A stretch of DNA of 64,000 nucleotides from DATBGO01 sp050011895 (GCA_050011895.1 JBEKIF010000003.1:1-64000), one strand, 5' to 3'. Positions 50,400 through 59,059 are shown, counted from the stretch's first letter. The notes: generated from the sequence alone by a model not told the origin. Program-made: numbers and translations.

Positions 50400-51509
50400 T
50401 CAGCGGGTCACCACGACCTCGACCCGCTGGAACTCCTTGAGATCGGAGTAACCCGACGTGGCCATGGTGCGGCGCAGCGCGCCAATCAGGTTCATCGACC
50501 CGTCCGAGACGGTCGACGGCCCGTGCAGGATCTGCTCCAGGGTTCCGATCGTGCCGACCCTGAGCCGGGCGCTGCGCGGCAGCTCAGGGTGGTGCGCTTC
50601 GCTGCCCCAGTGATAGCCGCGGCCTGGCGCCTGGGCGGCCCTGGCGAACGGTGAGCCGACCATCACCGCGTCCGCGCCAAGAGCGAGGGCCTTGGCGATG
50701 TCGCCGCTGCGGGTCATCCCGCCGTCGGCGATCACGTGCACGTACCTGCCGCCTGACTCGTCGAGGTACTCGCGGCGGGCCGCCGCGACGTCGGCAATCG
50801 TGGTGGCCATCGGAACAGCCACGCCGAGCACCGCGGCCGTCGTGTGGCCGGAACCACCGCCGAACCCGGCCAGCACGCCCGCCGCGCCGGTCCGCATCAG
50901 ATGCAGCGCCGCGGTGTAGGTGGCGCAGCCGCCGACGACGACGGGCACGTCGAGTTCGTAGATGAACTGCTTGAGGTTGAGCGGCTCGGCCTGCCCGGAG
51001 ACATGCTCCGCCGAGACCGTGGTACCGCGGATCACGAAGATGTCCGCCCCGGCATCGATGACGGCCTTGTGGTACCGGACGGTCCGCTGCGGGGACAGCC
51101 GGGCCGCGGTGGTGATTCCCGCCGCCTTCATCTCCTCGATCCGTTGCCCGATAAGATCGTCTTTGATCGGTTCTGCGTAAATCTCCTGAAGCCGCCTGGT
51201 GGCTGCCCCGTCGCCGAGCTCAGCGGCCTCGGCCAGCAGTGGCTCGGGATCGGTGTACCGGGTCCAGAGCCCCTCGAGGTCGAGCACGGCCAGCCCGCCG
51301 AGCCTGCCCATCTCCACCGCCACCCGCGGTGATACGACGCTGTCCATCGGGGCCACGACAAGCGGCAGCTCGAACCGGTAGGCGTCGATCTGCCAGGCGA
51401 TCGACACTTCCTCAGGATGCCTGGTGCGGCGCGACGGCACGATGCCGATCTCGTCAAGCCCGTAGGCCCGGCGGCCGCTCTTGCCGCGGCCTATCTCCAC
51501 CTGGGTCAC
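50400..51509 (-). CDS. guaB3: GuaB3 family IMP dehydrogenase-related protein
   Basis: Actinobacterial paralogue of IMP dehydrogenase without CBS domains. Length 369. It has VEIGRGKSGRRAYGLDEIGI, VVAPMDSVVSPRVAVEMGRL, TVRYHKAVIDAGADIFVIRG, GAAGVLAGFGGGSGHTTAAV in place of the usual GPGSICTTR cysteine loop (no catalytic Cys), and VIADGGMTRSGDIAKALALGADAVM. Related enzymes act as GMP reductase-like proteins; the role here is inferred. GTG 51509 overlaps the guaB stop (GTGA), so the two are coupled. Confidence 0.9.
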   Translation of the reverse strand: MTQVEIGRGKSGRRAYGLDEIGIVPSRRTRHPEEVSIAWQIDAYRFELPLVVAPMDSVVSPRVAVEMGRLGGLAVLDLEGLWTRYTDPEPLLAEAAELGDGAATRRLQEIYAEPIKDDLIGQRIEEMKAAGITTAARLSPQRTVRYHKAVIDAGADIFVIRGTTVSAEHVSGQAEPLNLKQFIYELDVPVVVGGCATYTAALHLMRTGAAGVLAGFGGGSGHTTAAVLGVAVPMATTIADVAAARREYLDESGGRYVHVIADGGMTRSGDIAKALALGADAVMVGSPFARAAQAPGRGYHWGSEAHHPELPRSARLRVGTIGTLEQILHGPSTVSDGSMNLIGALRRTMATSGYSDLKEFQRVEVVVTR

Positions 51510-53029
51510 GGCTGCATCCGGCTGCCGTAGTTCGGCGCCTCGCTGACCATCTCGACGTCGTGCGGGTGGCTCTCCGCCAGGCCCGCACCAGTGATCTGGG
51601 TGAAATGCGCCTCTTGCAGCTCCGCGATGGCCCGGGCCCCGCAATAGCCCATGGCGGCCCGCAGGCCGCCGGTCAATTGCTCGGCCACGGCCGCGAGCGG
51701 GCCGCGGTAGGGCACCTGGCCCTCCACTCCCTCGGGTACGAGCTTGTCCTCACGCAGGACGTCGTCCTGGAAGTAGCGGTCCTTGGAGTAGGAACGGCCA
51801 CGCTCGGGGTTGCGCATGGCCCCGAGCGACCCCATCCCCCGGTACAGCTTGTACTGCTTGCCGTTGATGAACACCATCTCGCCGGGGGCTTCGTCGCAGC
51901 CGGCCAGCAGGCCGCCGAGCATGACCGTGTCGGCGCCGGCCGCGATCGCCTTGGCGATATCGCCCGAGTATTGCATGCCCCCATCGCCGATCACCGGTAC
52001 GTTGACCGCCCTGGCCGCCCTCGCAGCCTCATAGATCGCGGTCACCTGGGGCACGCCCACGCCGGCCACCACGCGCGTGGTGCAGATCGAGCCAGGCCCG
52101 ACACCGACCTTGACGGCGTCGGCGCCCGCGTCGATCAGCGCCTGGGCGCCCGCCCGCGTAGCCACGTTGCCGCCGATAACGTCAACCCGGACGTTCGCTT
52201 TCACCTGGGCCACCATGTCGAGGACGGCCTGAGCGTGACCGTGCGCCGTGTCGACGACGAGGACATCCGCCCCGGCCTCGGCCAGCGCCTGCGCGCGGCG
52301 CTTCGCGTCCTCGCCAACGCCGACCGCCGCGCCTACCACCAGCCGCCCCTCGGCGTCCTTGGTGGCGTGCGGGAACTTCTCGCTCTTGGTGAAGTCCTTC
52401 ACCGTGATCAGCCCGCACAGCTTGCCGGACGCGTCAACGAGGGGCAGCTTCTCGATCTTGTTCCGGCCCAGCAGCCGCAGCGCTTCATCGCGCGGCACCC
52501 CGACGCTCGCGGTGATCAGCGGCATCGGCGTCATCACCTCGGCGACCCTGCGGCCATGGTCGGACTCGAACCTGATGTCACGGTTGGTCACGATGCCGAG
52601 CAGCACGCCACCGGAGTCAGTGACGGGCACGCCGGAGATCCGGTAGCGGGCACATAGCCGGTCAACATCCGCGACCGTCGCCTCGGGACCGCAGGTCACC
52701 GGATTCGTGATCATGCCGGCTTCGGAGCGCTTCACCATGTCGACCTGCTGGGCCTGGTCCTCGACCGACATATTGCGGTGCAGCACCCCGACACCCCCTT
52801 GACGTGCCATGGCCACCGCCATCCGCGCTTCGGTGACCGTGTCCATGGCCGAGGAGACCAGCGGCACGCGCAGCGTGATCCGGCGGCTCAGCCTCGCGGT
52901 CGTGTCCGCGTCACTCGGCATGGTCAAGGAGTGCGCAGGCAGCAGCAGCACGTCGTCAAAGGTCAGGGCGGGCGGCGCGAACTTAACGGCGTCGGTCATG
53001 TCACCTTCGGCAGGCTGGGGTGTGGGCAT
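51506..53029 (-). CDS. guaB: IMP dehydrogenase
   Basis: NAD-dependent oxidation of IMP to XMP, first committed step to GMP. Length 507. CBS pair is in residues 110-225 (AGMITNPVTCGPEATVADVD, ISGVPVTDSGGVLLGIVTNRD, VAEVMTPMP); catalytic loop GVGPGSICTTRVVAGVG with the Cys; flap region YRGMGSLGAM and YSKDRYFQ. Start ATG 53029 or ATG 52999 (MTDAVKFAPPALTF), both with purine-rich ribosome sites. Downstream lies guaB3; upstream the sigma factor gene beyond a hairpin array. Confidence 0.96.
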   Translation of the reverse strand: MPTPQPAEGDMTDAVKFAPPALTFDDVLLLPAHSLTMPSDADTTARLSRRITLRVPLVSSAMDTVTEARMAVAMARQGGVGVLHRNMSVEDQAQQVDMVKRSEAGMITNPVTCGPEATVADVDRLCARYRISGVPVTDSGGVLLGIVTNRDIRFESDHGRRVAEVMTPMPLITASVGVPRDEALRLLGRNKIEKLPLVDASGKLCGLITVKDFTKSEKFPHATKDAEGRLVVGAAVGVGEDAKRRAQALAEAGADVLVVDTAHGHAQAVLDMVAQVKANVRVDVIGGNVATRAGAQALIDAGADAVKVGVGPGSICTTRVVAGVGVPQVTAIYEAARAARAVNVPVIGDGGMQYSGDIAKAIAAGADTVMLGGLLAGCDEAPGEMVFINGKQYKLYRGMGSLGAMRNPERGRSYSKDRYFQDDVLREDKLVPEGVEGQVPYRGPLAAVAEQLTGGLRAAMGYCGARAIAELQEAHFTQITGAGLAESHPHDVEMVSEAPNYGSRMQP

Positions 53030-53155
53030 GCTTCATCCTAGTGACCGCATGGTGACCGCGCCGCCAGCCAGCCGACGTGACACAGCCCGGCGGGCCGACG
53101 TGCCACACCCGCCACACCCCGCGGACCACCTCAGGGGACACTGCGAAGGCCGGCT

Positions 53156-53194
53156 CTGCCGGGATCCGGGTCAGGGGAACCCGGATCCCGGCAG
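53156..53194 (-). terminator. Strong hairpin downstream of the sigma factor gene
   Basis: A perfect 16-bp stem (53156-53171 paired with 53179-53194) and seven-base loop. It lies 125 bp after the sigma factor stop and 127 bp before the guaB start on the minus strand, so it can end sigma factor transcription while guaB uses its own promoter. Confidence 0.8.
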
Positions 53195-53288
53195 CATCGC
53201 CCGGCCCCGCCTGGATCCGCGTCACGGGGGGACACGGGTCCACGCGGGCCGGCAGGCTGGGTTCCCTACCACGGGGGAGCACGGATCC
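53162..53288. repeat. Three related hairpin repeats between shbA and guaB
   Basis: Copies at 53162-53188, 53213-53241 and 53260-53288, each 27-29 bp, of the form GGATCCGSGT-CACGGGGG-ACCCGGATCC with drift (copy 3 starts GGTTCC). All are imperfect palindromes with a G-rich loop, spaced 51 and 47 bp apart. The first copy is the core of the terminator. Confidence 0.75.
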
Positions 53289-53318
53289 CAGCACGCTCAT
53301 CGGGAGCCTGACGCCCGG

Positions 53319-53903
53319 TCAGGCGATGTTTTCCGCCAGCGCGATCGCCCGGAGCCTGGCCAGCGCCCGGTGCTGCGCGACCCGTACCGCCCCCGGTGAC
53401 ATGCCGAGCGTGTTCCCGGTCTCTTCGGCAGTCAGGCCGGTCAGCACCCGCAGTACGAGAAGTTCGCGCTGGTGCGACGGGAGCCGGGCGAGCAGCGCCC
53501 TGGCCCGCTCGGCCTCGATGTAGGCCACGACGGTCTCTTCGGGTCCCGGGCGGTCGTCCGGGCCGTCGGGCAGGTCCTCCGTCGGGATGGCTAGCCTCGA
53601 TGCGTTTCGCATGGCGTCCGCCACTTTGTGCGAAGCTATGCCGAATACGAATGACGCGAACGGCCGGCCCATGTCCTGGTAGCGCGGAAGTGCGGAAAGA
53701 ACTGCAATGCAGACTTCCTGCGCGACGTCATCGGCAACATGATAATGGCCGGTGATCCGGCTCAGACGAGCCCTGCAGTACCTGACCACCATGGGCCTTA
53801 TCTGCTCGAGCAGCGACTCGATCGCGGCCGGCTGGCCGCGCACCGCCAGCGAAGTCAGATCGCGCAGACTAGCCTGATTACCCCCATCTACCTGCAGTTT
53901 CAC
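53319..53903 (-). CDS. shbA: RNA polymerase sigma factor, ShbA/SigD type
   Basis: Small sigma-70 family factor (194 residues), with region 2 (VRYCRARLSRI, DVAQEVCIAVLSALPRYQD, FASFVFGIASHKVADA) and region 4 (LPSHQRELLVLRVLTGLTAE-ETGNTLGMSPGAVRVAQHRAL). In Streptomyces ShbA directs transcription of the principal sigma factor gene hrdB; in M. tuberculosis the neighbourhood is sigD near guaB2 and groEL1. Start GTG 53903 is chosen because GAGGGGGGA lies just upstream; the open frame extends to 54032 without conservation. No anti-sigma gene is next to it. Confidence 0.9.
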   Translation of the reverse strand: MKLQVDGGNQASLRDLTSLAVRGQPAAIESLLEQIRPMVVRYCRARLSRITGHYHVADDVAQEVCIAVLSALPRYQDMGRPFASFVFGIASHKVADAMRNASRLAIPTEDLPDGPDDRPGPEETVVAYIEAERARALLARLPSHQRELLVLRVLTGLTAEETGNTLGMSPGAVRVAQHRALARLRAIALAENIA

Positions 53904-54206
53904 CCGTCCCCCCTCGGCCAGATGCCGACTCCGGCATCCCTGGTCCCACGAACTCATGATGCCCAGGAAAGCGGCGCAGGTCACCATCGGAAGAGGCAAC
54001 AGAAAGGTCACATTGATGTGTCGCGCAGACACGCGTCAAGCAATATCTACAATCTGTAATCACTCAACTACTCAGCGTAATCAATTGAGTTCTTGCTATT
54101 GCACTAACACGGGAATTTGCACGTGCAGCAGCCGATTACGGCAGCAGGAGGCGAACTGGCCAATTCCGGATTGACTCGCGGCGCGCAGCTCGCGGCAACA
54201 TACGCC
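53904..54206. promoter_or_regulatory. AT-rich promoter region upstream of the sigma factor gene
   Basis: About 300 bp, with an AT-rich part at about 54030-54130. ACTCAA (54062-54067) and TTGAGT (54085-54090) form a 6-bp inverted repeat with a 17-base spacer. This should hold the shbA promoter; I cannot pick -35 and -10 with confidence. Confidence 0.45.
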
Positions 54207-54238
54207 GATGCCCCGCGCCTGCGGTGACAGGCGCGGGG
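54207..54238 (-). terminator. Hairpin terminator of groEL
   Basis: Perfect 13-bp stem, TGCCCCGCGCCTG (54207-54219) and CAGGCGCGGGGCA (54226-54238), with loop CGGTGA, lies 32 bases after the groEL stop on the minus strand. Confidence 0.85.
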
Positions 54239-54270
54239 CAGCTGGACGAACCTGCGATAAGGGCAGCGGG

Positions 54271-55890
54271 TCAGTGGCCGTGCCCGTGGCCGTGGCCACC
54301 GGCCGCTTCGCCCTGCTCCTGTTCCGGCTTCTCGACGACGAGGACCTCGGTGGTGAGCAGCATGCCCGCGATCGAGGCCGCGTTCTGGACCGCCGATCGG
54401 GTTACCTTCACCGGGTCGATGACGCCCTGCGCCATCAGGTCGCCGTACTCATCGGTCGCCGCGTTGTAGCCGTGACCGGCTGGCAGGGCCGCGACCCCGG
54501 CCACCACGACGCCGCCCTCTGCTCCGGCATTTTCCGCGATCCAGCGGCACGGTGCCTGCAGCGCGGTGCGCACTACCCGCACGCCGGTCGCCTCGTCGCC
54601 GGACATGCCAAGATCACCAAGGCTCGTCGCGATCTGCACGAGGACGCTGCCCCCACCGGGGATGATGCCCTCCTCGATCGCCGCGCGGGTCGCCGAGATG
54701 GCGTCCTCGAGCCGGTGCTTCTTCTCCTTGAGCTCAACCTCGGTCGGCGCACCGGCCCGCAGCACGCAGACGCCGCCGGACAGCTTGGCCACCCGCTCCT
54801 GCAGCTTCTCGCGGTCCCAGTCGGAGTCGGTGGCCTCGATCTCGGCACGGAGCTGCCGGACCCGGTCCTCGATCGCGGCCTGGTCACCGGCACCGTCGAC
54901 GATCGTCGTGGTGTCCTTGGTCACCACGATCCTGCGGGCGCGGCCGAGTGCCTCCAGGCCGGTCGACTCCAGCTTGAGGCCCAGCTCCTCGCTGATCACT
55001 TCGCCGCCGGTCAGCACGCCCATGTCGCCGAGCATCGCCTTGCGCCGGTCGCCAAAGCCAGGCGCCTTCACCGCGACCACCTGGAGCAGTCCGCGGATCT
55101 TGTTGACCACCAGCGTCGACAGCGCCTCGCCGTCGACGTCTTCGGCGATGACCACCAGCGGCTTCTTGGTCTGTGCCACCTGCTCAAGCAGCGGAAGGAA
55201 GTCGGCCATCGAAGAGATCTTGCTGCCGTGCAGCAGGATGTAGGCGTCCTCAAGGACCGCCTCCATCCGCTCCGGGTCGGTAACGAAGTACGCCGAGATG
55301 TAGCCCTTGTCGAACTGCATGCCCTCGGTGAACTCGAGCTCGAGGCCCATCGTCGGCGACTCTTCGACGGTGATGACGCCGTCCTTGCCGACCTTGTCGA
55401 ATGCCTCGGCGATGATGTCGCCGATCTTGCTGTCCTGGGCGGAGATCGTGGCGACGTGCGCGATGTCGGACCGCTCCCCGACGTCGCGTGCGGCCTTCAG
55501 CAGGGCTTCTGACACCTCCGCTGATGCCGCGTCGATGCCGCGCTTGAGTGCCATCGGATTCGCGCCGGCGGTGACGGAGCGCAGTCCTTCGTGGACCATC
55601 GCCTGAGCCAGCACCGTCGCTGTCGTCGTGCCGTCGCCGGCCACGTCGTTGGTCTTGGTAGCGACTTCCTTGGCCAGCTGTGCGCCAAGGTTCTCGTAGG
55701 GATCCTCAAGCTCCACCTCACGAGCGACGGTCACGCCGTCGTTGGTGATAGTGGGGGCGCCCCATTTCTTGTCGATGACCACATTGCGGCCCTTGGGGCC
55801 CAGTGTCACCTTGACGGCGTCGGCGAGCCGGTTGACACCGCGCTCGAGCGCGCGCCGCGCGTCCTCGTCGAACTCCACGCTCTTGGCCAT
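54271..55890 (-). CDS. groEL: Chaperonin GroEL, GroEL1 type with His-rich C-terminus
   Basis: 60-kDa chaperonin folding proteins with GroES. Length 539 from ATG 55890 (GAGG five bases upstream). Motifs: TLGPKGRNVVIDKKWGAPTI, DVAGDGTTTATVLAQAM, DPERMEAVLEDAYILL, GDRRKAMLGDMGVLTGG and GGGSVLVQI. The C-terminus is GGHGHGHGH rather than the GGM repeat tail, as in mycobacterial GroEL1 encoded in the groES operon; a second, housekeeping GroEL with a GGM tail is usually elsewhere. It follows groES by 171 bases, so both belong to the CIRCE-controlled unit. Confidence 0.96.
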   Translation of the reverse strand: MAKSVEFDEDARRALERGVNRLADAVKVTLGPKGRNVVIDKKWGAPTITNDGVTVAREVELEDPYENLGAQLAKEVATKTNDVAGDGTTTATVLAQAMVHEGLRSVTAGANPMALKRGIDAASAEVSEALLKAARDVGERSDIAHVATISAQDSKIGDIIAEAFDKVGKDGVITVEESPTMGLELEFTEGMQFDKGYISAYFVTDPERMEAVLEDAYILLHGSKISSMADFLPLLEQVAQTKKPLVVIAEDVDGEALSTLVVNKIRGLLQVVAVKAPGFGDRRKAMLGDMGVLTGGEVISEELGLKLESTGLEALGRARRIVVTKDTTTIVDGAGDQAAIEDRVRQLRAEIEATDSDWDREKLQERVAKLSGGVCVLRAGAPTEVELKEKKHRLEDAISATRAAIEEGIIPGGGSVLVQIATSLGDLGMSGDEATGVRVVRTALQAPCRWIAENAGAEGGVVVAGVAALPAGHGYNAATDEYGDLMAQGVIDPVKVTRSAVQNAASIAGMLLTTEVLVVEKPEQEQGEAAGGHGHGHGH

Positions 55891-56061
55891 GAGCACCTCA
55901 GACTACGTTTCGGGATGAATATGCTTCTGCTTCATGCCACCGCCCCGGGCCGGCTCGGTGCCCCCGGAGTTGCTCCAAAGGGGCCACGAACCGATCCGGG
56001 GCGGTGTCGGGCGCGCCGAGGCACGCCCAGCGCGGGCAGCCGCCCGCGCCGCACGGACTCG

Positions 56062-56373
56062 CTACTTCTCGATGATGGCGAGCACGTCGCGAGCGGACAG
56101 CACGAGGTACTCCTCGCCGCTGTACTTCACTTCGGTGCCGCCGTACTTGCTGTACAGCACGATGTCACCGACGCTCACGTCCAACGGGACGCGCTTGGCG
56201 CCAGCGTCATCGAACCGGCCCGGGCCCACCGCGAGGACCTCGCCCTCCTGGGGCTTCTCCTTAGCGGTGTCCGGGATCACCAGACCTGATGCGGTCGTCT
56301 GCTCAGCCTCGAGCGGGCGTACCACGATACGGTCTTCGAGCGGCTTGAGAACAATCTTGGTGGCGGTCGTCAC
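56062..56373 (-). CDS. groES: Co-chaperonin GroES
   Basis: 10-kDa lid of the GroEL chaperonin. Length 103. VLKPLEDRIVVRPLEAEQTT with the mobile loop, GLVIPDTAKEKPQEGEVLAVG, GDIVLYSKYGGTEVKYSGEE-YLVL. GTG 56373 is preceded by GGAGG with seven-base spacing. First gene of the groES-groEL unit, with a CIRCE operator about 95 bases upstream. Confidence 0.96.
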   Translation of the reverse strand: MTTATKIVLKPLEDRIVVRPLEAEQTTASGLVIPDTAKEKPQEGEVLAVGPGRFDDAGAKRVPLDVSVGDIVLYSKYGGTEVKYSGEEYLVLSARDVLAIIEK

Positions 56374-56466
56374 GCTCTGACCTCCCCCTCCGGAAAGGGC
56401 TAGCTGATTACTAGAGAGGCGACCGTGCCGGCCTGCCGTCGCGGGTGCCAGACCAGACTCGTCGCA

Positions 56467-56493
56467 TTAGCACTCTACTGTAGCGAGTGCCAG
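56467..56493 (-). promoter_or_regulatory. CIRCE operator (HrcA site) upstream of groES
   Basis: TTAGCACTC (56467-56475), nine-base spacer, GAGTGCCAG (56485-56493). The left arm matches the CIRCE consensus TTAGCACTC-N9-GAGTGCTAA exactly; the right arm matches 7 of 9. This predicts heat-shock repression by HrcA of the groES-groEL unit. Confidence 0.88.
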
Positions 56494-56583
56494 TTCCGAA
56501 CAGTATCCGTACTGGGCGACATCGTCAAACCGGCGCCCCGGTAACCTCGAGTCCGCCGTCCGGCGGGCCGGAGCCTGACCGGG

Positions 56584-57615
56584 CTAGGGAACGACAATTC
56601 TGGTGACCGGCAACGCGGAGTCGGCGGGAAAGTCCGGGGCGGACGGCGGCACCTGCCTGTCCAGCAGCTCGGCGCCAAGCGCCGCCACCATCGCCCCGTT
56701 GTCGGTGCACAGCCCGGGCCGCGGCACTCTGAGCCGGATTCCCGCCGCGTCGCAACGCTGCTTGGCCAGGGCCCGCAGCCGCGAGTTAGCCGCCACGCCG
56801 CCGCCGATCACCAGCTGATCGACGCCGTTGGCCCGGCACGCGCTCACTGCCTTGGCGGTCAGCACGTCAGCGACGGCCTCCTGAAACGAAGCGGCCACGT
56901 CGGCGACCGGAACGATCCGCCCGGCCTCCTGTTCGGCCTCCACCCAGCGCGCCACCGCCGTCTTCAGCCCGGAGAAGGAAAAGTCAAGAGTCTGGTCACG
57001 GTACTTGCTCCGCGGAAAGGCGATGGCTGCCGGGTCACCGGTCGCAGCAGCCGAGTCGATCGGCGGGCCGCCGGGGAATGGCAGCCCGAGCAGCCGGGCC
57101 ACCTTGTCGTAGGCCTCCCCGGCGGCGTCATCGATCGTGGCACCGAGCGGGATCAGCTCAGTGGCAAGGTCAGCGGCGAGCAGCAACGAGGAATGCCCGC
57201 CGGAGACCAGCAGGGCGACGGCGGGCGTGGGCAGCGCGCCGTGCTCCAGCTGGTCTACCGCGATATGAGCGGCCAGGTGATTGACGCCATAGAGCGGCTT
57301 ACCGAGCGCGAGAGCGTACGCCTTAGCCGCGCATACCCCGACGAGGAGGGCCCCGGCCAGCCCAGGGCCCGCCGTCACCGCGATCGCATCCACATCCCCC
57401 AGCGTGACCCCGGCGCTGGCCAGCGCGCGGTTCACCGCAGGGACCATCGCCTCCAGGTGCGCCCGGCTCGCCACCTCAGGAACCACGCCGCCGAACCGCG
57501 CGTGCTCGTCCACGCTGGAGGCAACTGCATCGGCCAGCAGCTCATGGCCGCGCACGAGCCCCGCGCCAGTCTCGTCGCACGAGGTCTCGATGCCGAGCAC
57601 CAGCGGGGCCGTCAC
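56584..57615 (-). CDS. tsaD: tRNA N6-adenosine threonylcarbamoyltransferase
   Basis: Transfers threonylcarbamoyl to A37 of ANN-decoding tRNAs (t6A), with TsaB and TsaE. Length 343. ASKHA fold: VLGIETSCDETGAGLV at the start, metal histidines in GVNHLAAHIAV (HxxxH), LLVSGGHSSLLLA, ATIDDAAGEAYDKVARLLGL, SFSGLKTAVARW, and GGGVAANSRLRAL. GTG 57615 overlaps the rimI stop (GTGA), so translation is coupled to rimI; the repeats at the rimI end lie right before it. Confidence 0.95.
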   Translation of the reverse strand: MTAPLVLGIETSCDETGAGLVRGHELLADAVASSVDEHARFGGVVPEVASRAHLEAMVPAVNRALASAGVTLGDVDAIAVTAGPGLAGALLVGVCAAKAYALALGKPLYGVNHLAAHIAVDQLEHGALPTPAVALLVSGGHSSLLLAADLATELIPLGATIDDAAGEAYDKVARLLGLPFPGGPPIDSAAATGDPAAIAFPRSKYRDQTLDFSFSGLKTAVARWVEAEQEAGRIVPVADVAASFQEAVADVLTAKAVSACRANGVDQLVIGGGVAANSRLRALAKQRCDAAGIRLRVPRPGLCTDNGAMVAALGAELLDRQVPPSAPDFPADSALPVTRIVVP

Positions 57616-58190
57616 CGGGGACCGCCGCCCGGCCCGGCTGCCCGGCGCGTCACCTCGGGACCGCCGCCCGGCCCGGCTGCCCGGCGCGTCACCTCGGGAC
57701 CGCCGCCCGGCCCGGCTGCCCGGCGCGTCACCTCGGGACCGCCGGCCCGCCGCATTACCAGCGCATCCGCCCCGGACGGCTGGTAATAGCCCCTCCTGAT
57801 GCCGATCTCAGTGAATCCGTATCTGCGGTACAGCTGTTGTGCCCTGGTGTTGTCAGTGCGTACCTCGAGGAAGACCTCGGTGCAGCCGCGCCGGGCGGCC
57901 TCGGCGAGCAGCGCGTCGAGCAGCCCCGTGCCGATCCCTTCGCCCCACCTGTCAAGCGCGACCGCGATAGTGAGCACATCCGCCTGGCTCCCGGCCGTGA
58001 GCAGCCCCGCGTAGCCGACGACCATGCCGTCATCGTCGGCTACCAGATAGTGCCGGCTGGCAGGCTGCTGTGCCAGCTCGCCCGCCAGCATCTGTCGTGA
58101 CCACGCCTCCTCGCCAAAGAGCTCGCGCTCCAGCCTGAGGATGGCGTCGAGGTCCGTGCCGGTCACACTGCGGAGCCTGACGCTCATCAT
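57612..58190 (-). CDS. rimI: Ribosomal protein S18 alanine N-acetyltransferase with repeat tail
   Basis: GNAT acetyltransferase. The domain covers residues 1-148: LRLERELFGEEAWSRQMLAG, TIAVALDRWGEGIGTGLLDA (acetyl-CoA loop, an RxxGxG variant), FLEVRTDNTRAQQLYRRYGF and GIRRGYYQPSGADALVM, all RimI-like. The last 44 residues are a low-complexity tail of 13-residue units (GGPEVTRRAAGPG) encoded by three 39-bp DNA repeats; normal RimI ends soon after the MR in ALVMRR. ATG 58190 overlaps the tsaB stop. Confidence 0.9.
   Translation of the reverse strand: MMSVRLRSVTGTDLDAILRLERELFGEEAWSRQMLAGELAQQPASRHYLVADDDGMVVGYAGLLTAGSQADVLTIAVALDRWGEGIGTGLLDALLAEAARRGCTEVFLEVRTDNTRAQQLYRRYGFTEIGIRRGYYQPSGADALVMRRAGGPEVTRRAAGPGGGPEVTRRAAGPGGGPEVTRRAAGPGGGPR
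57619..57744 (-). repeat. Three 39-bp tandem repeats at the rimI 3' end
   Basis: Three identical-looking 39-bp units (57619-57657, 57658-57696, 57697-57735) plus a nine-base partial copy to 57744. They are in frame with rimI and end four bases before the tsaD start codon overlap. Confidence 0.97.
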
Positions 58191-58837
58191 GGGGTCACCC
58201 GCTTCGGCTTGCCCGGCACGCGCGCGTCGGGTCTGCGGAGGTAGAGCGGCTCAGCAGGAAGGGCAGCAGCACCGCTCGCCAGTCGCGCCACCGCCAGCTC
58301 GGCGAGCTGCGCCGCAGCGGGATAGCGCGGCGGTATCGGCTCGGCCGTCAGCTCTGGGTAGCGGACCGGGCCCTCGCCAGCTACCGGGTAGCCGACCGGA
58401 AGCTCGCTAGGAAGACTGACGCCAGGTCCCCAGATGCGCTCGGCAGCCGGCGAATAGCGCGCCCAGTAGACCTCCTTGCGCCGCGCATCGGTTGCGACGA
58501 TGAACTCGCGGCCCGCCGCCCCGGCTGCCGCCGTCTGCGCGATCACGTCCAGCGTGCACACGCCGTGGACGGGGATGCCGAGCGCGCTGGACAGCACCCG
58601 GGCGGTCACCAGGCCGACCCGTAGCCCCGTGTACGGGCCTGGGCCGGTGCCCACAGCGATGGCCGTCAGGCCAGTCGGGGTGGCGCCGCAATCCGCGAGT
58701 GCCCCAATGATCGCATCGGCCAGCAGCTCGCCGTGCCGGCGGGCATCAACCGCCGCCCGCTGCGCCACCACGCCCGTGCCGTCGTGAAGGGCGACGGTCA
58801 CGGCCGGGGTCGCGGTGTCGAATGCGAGCAGTAGCAC
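58187..58837 (-). CDS. tsaB: tRNA threonylcarbamoyladenosine biosynthesis protein TsaB
   Basis: Non-catalytic ASKHA partner that activates TsaD in t6A synthesis. Length 216. LLLAFDTATPAVTVALHDG at the N-terminus, AVGTGPGPYTGLRVGLVTAR with the family GPGPYTGLR motif, and VATDARRKEVYWARY. GTG 58837 gives the usual start; the frame open to 59032 runs into the duplicated purE fragment and is not real. Part of the tsaE..tsaB-rimI-tsaD series. Confidence 0.93.
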   Translation of the reverse strand: MLLLAFDTATPAVTVALHDGTGVVAQRAAVDARRHGELLADAIIGALADCGATPTGLTAIAVGTGPGPYTGLRVGLVTARVLSSALGIPVHGVCTLDVIAQTAAAGAAGREFIVATDARRKEVYWARYSPAAERIWGPGVSLPSELPVGYPVAGEGPVRYPELTAEPIPPRYPAAAQLAELAVARLASGAAALPAEPLYLRRPDARVPGKPKRVTP

Positions 58838-58888
58838 GGTTGCACAGCGTAGATCAGCCCGCGACCATCCCGTACTCAGCACGCCCCG

Positions 58889-58958
58889 GGTCTCGTTCCA
58901 GGACGAGCTGCCGGCGGCGGCCCTGCGCAAGGGCGGCATTGCGCGGGCGCCTCGGCGG
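58889..58958 (+). repeat. Inverted duplicate of the purE 3' end
   Basis: Seventy bases that match purE (coding strand 15085 down to 15014, 72 bases) with two substitutions and one 2-base deletion. Both start GGTCTCGTTCCAGGACGAGC and end GCGCCTCGGCGG. Here it is on the plus strand in a non-coding gap (58838-59059) upstream of tsaB, so opposite in orientation to purE. The deletion breaks the frame. Confidence 0.93.
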
Positions 58959-59059
58959 GTGCCGCGCGACGACCCCGGCTGACCCGCCCGGCGCGAGCGG
59001 CCCAGTGCGTATTTTTGGACCGTGCCGAACACTGCCCGCGGCGGTGACCGGCAGGCAGC

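Noticed and set aside
56525..56755. Short minus-strand frames between groES and tsaD
   Set aside because: They overlap tsaD in another frame and show no conservation.
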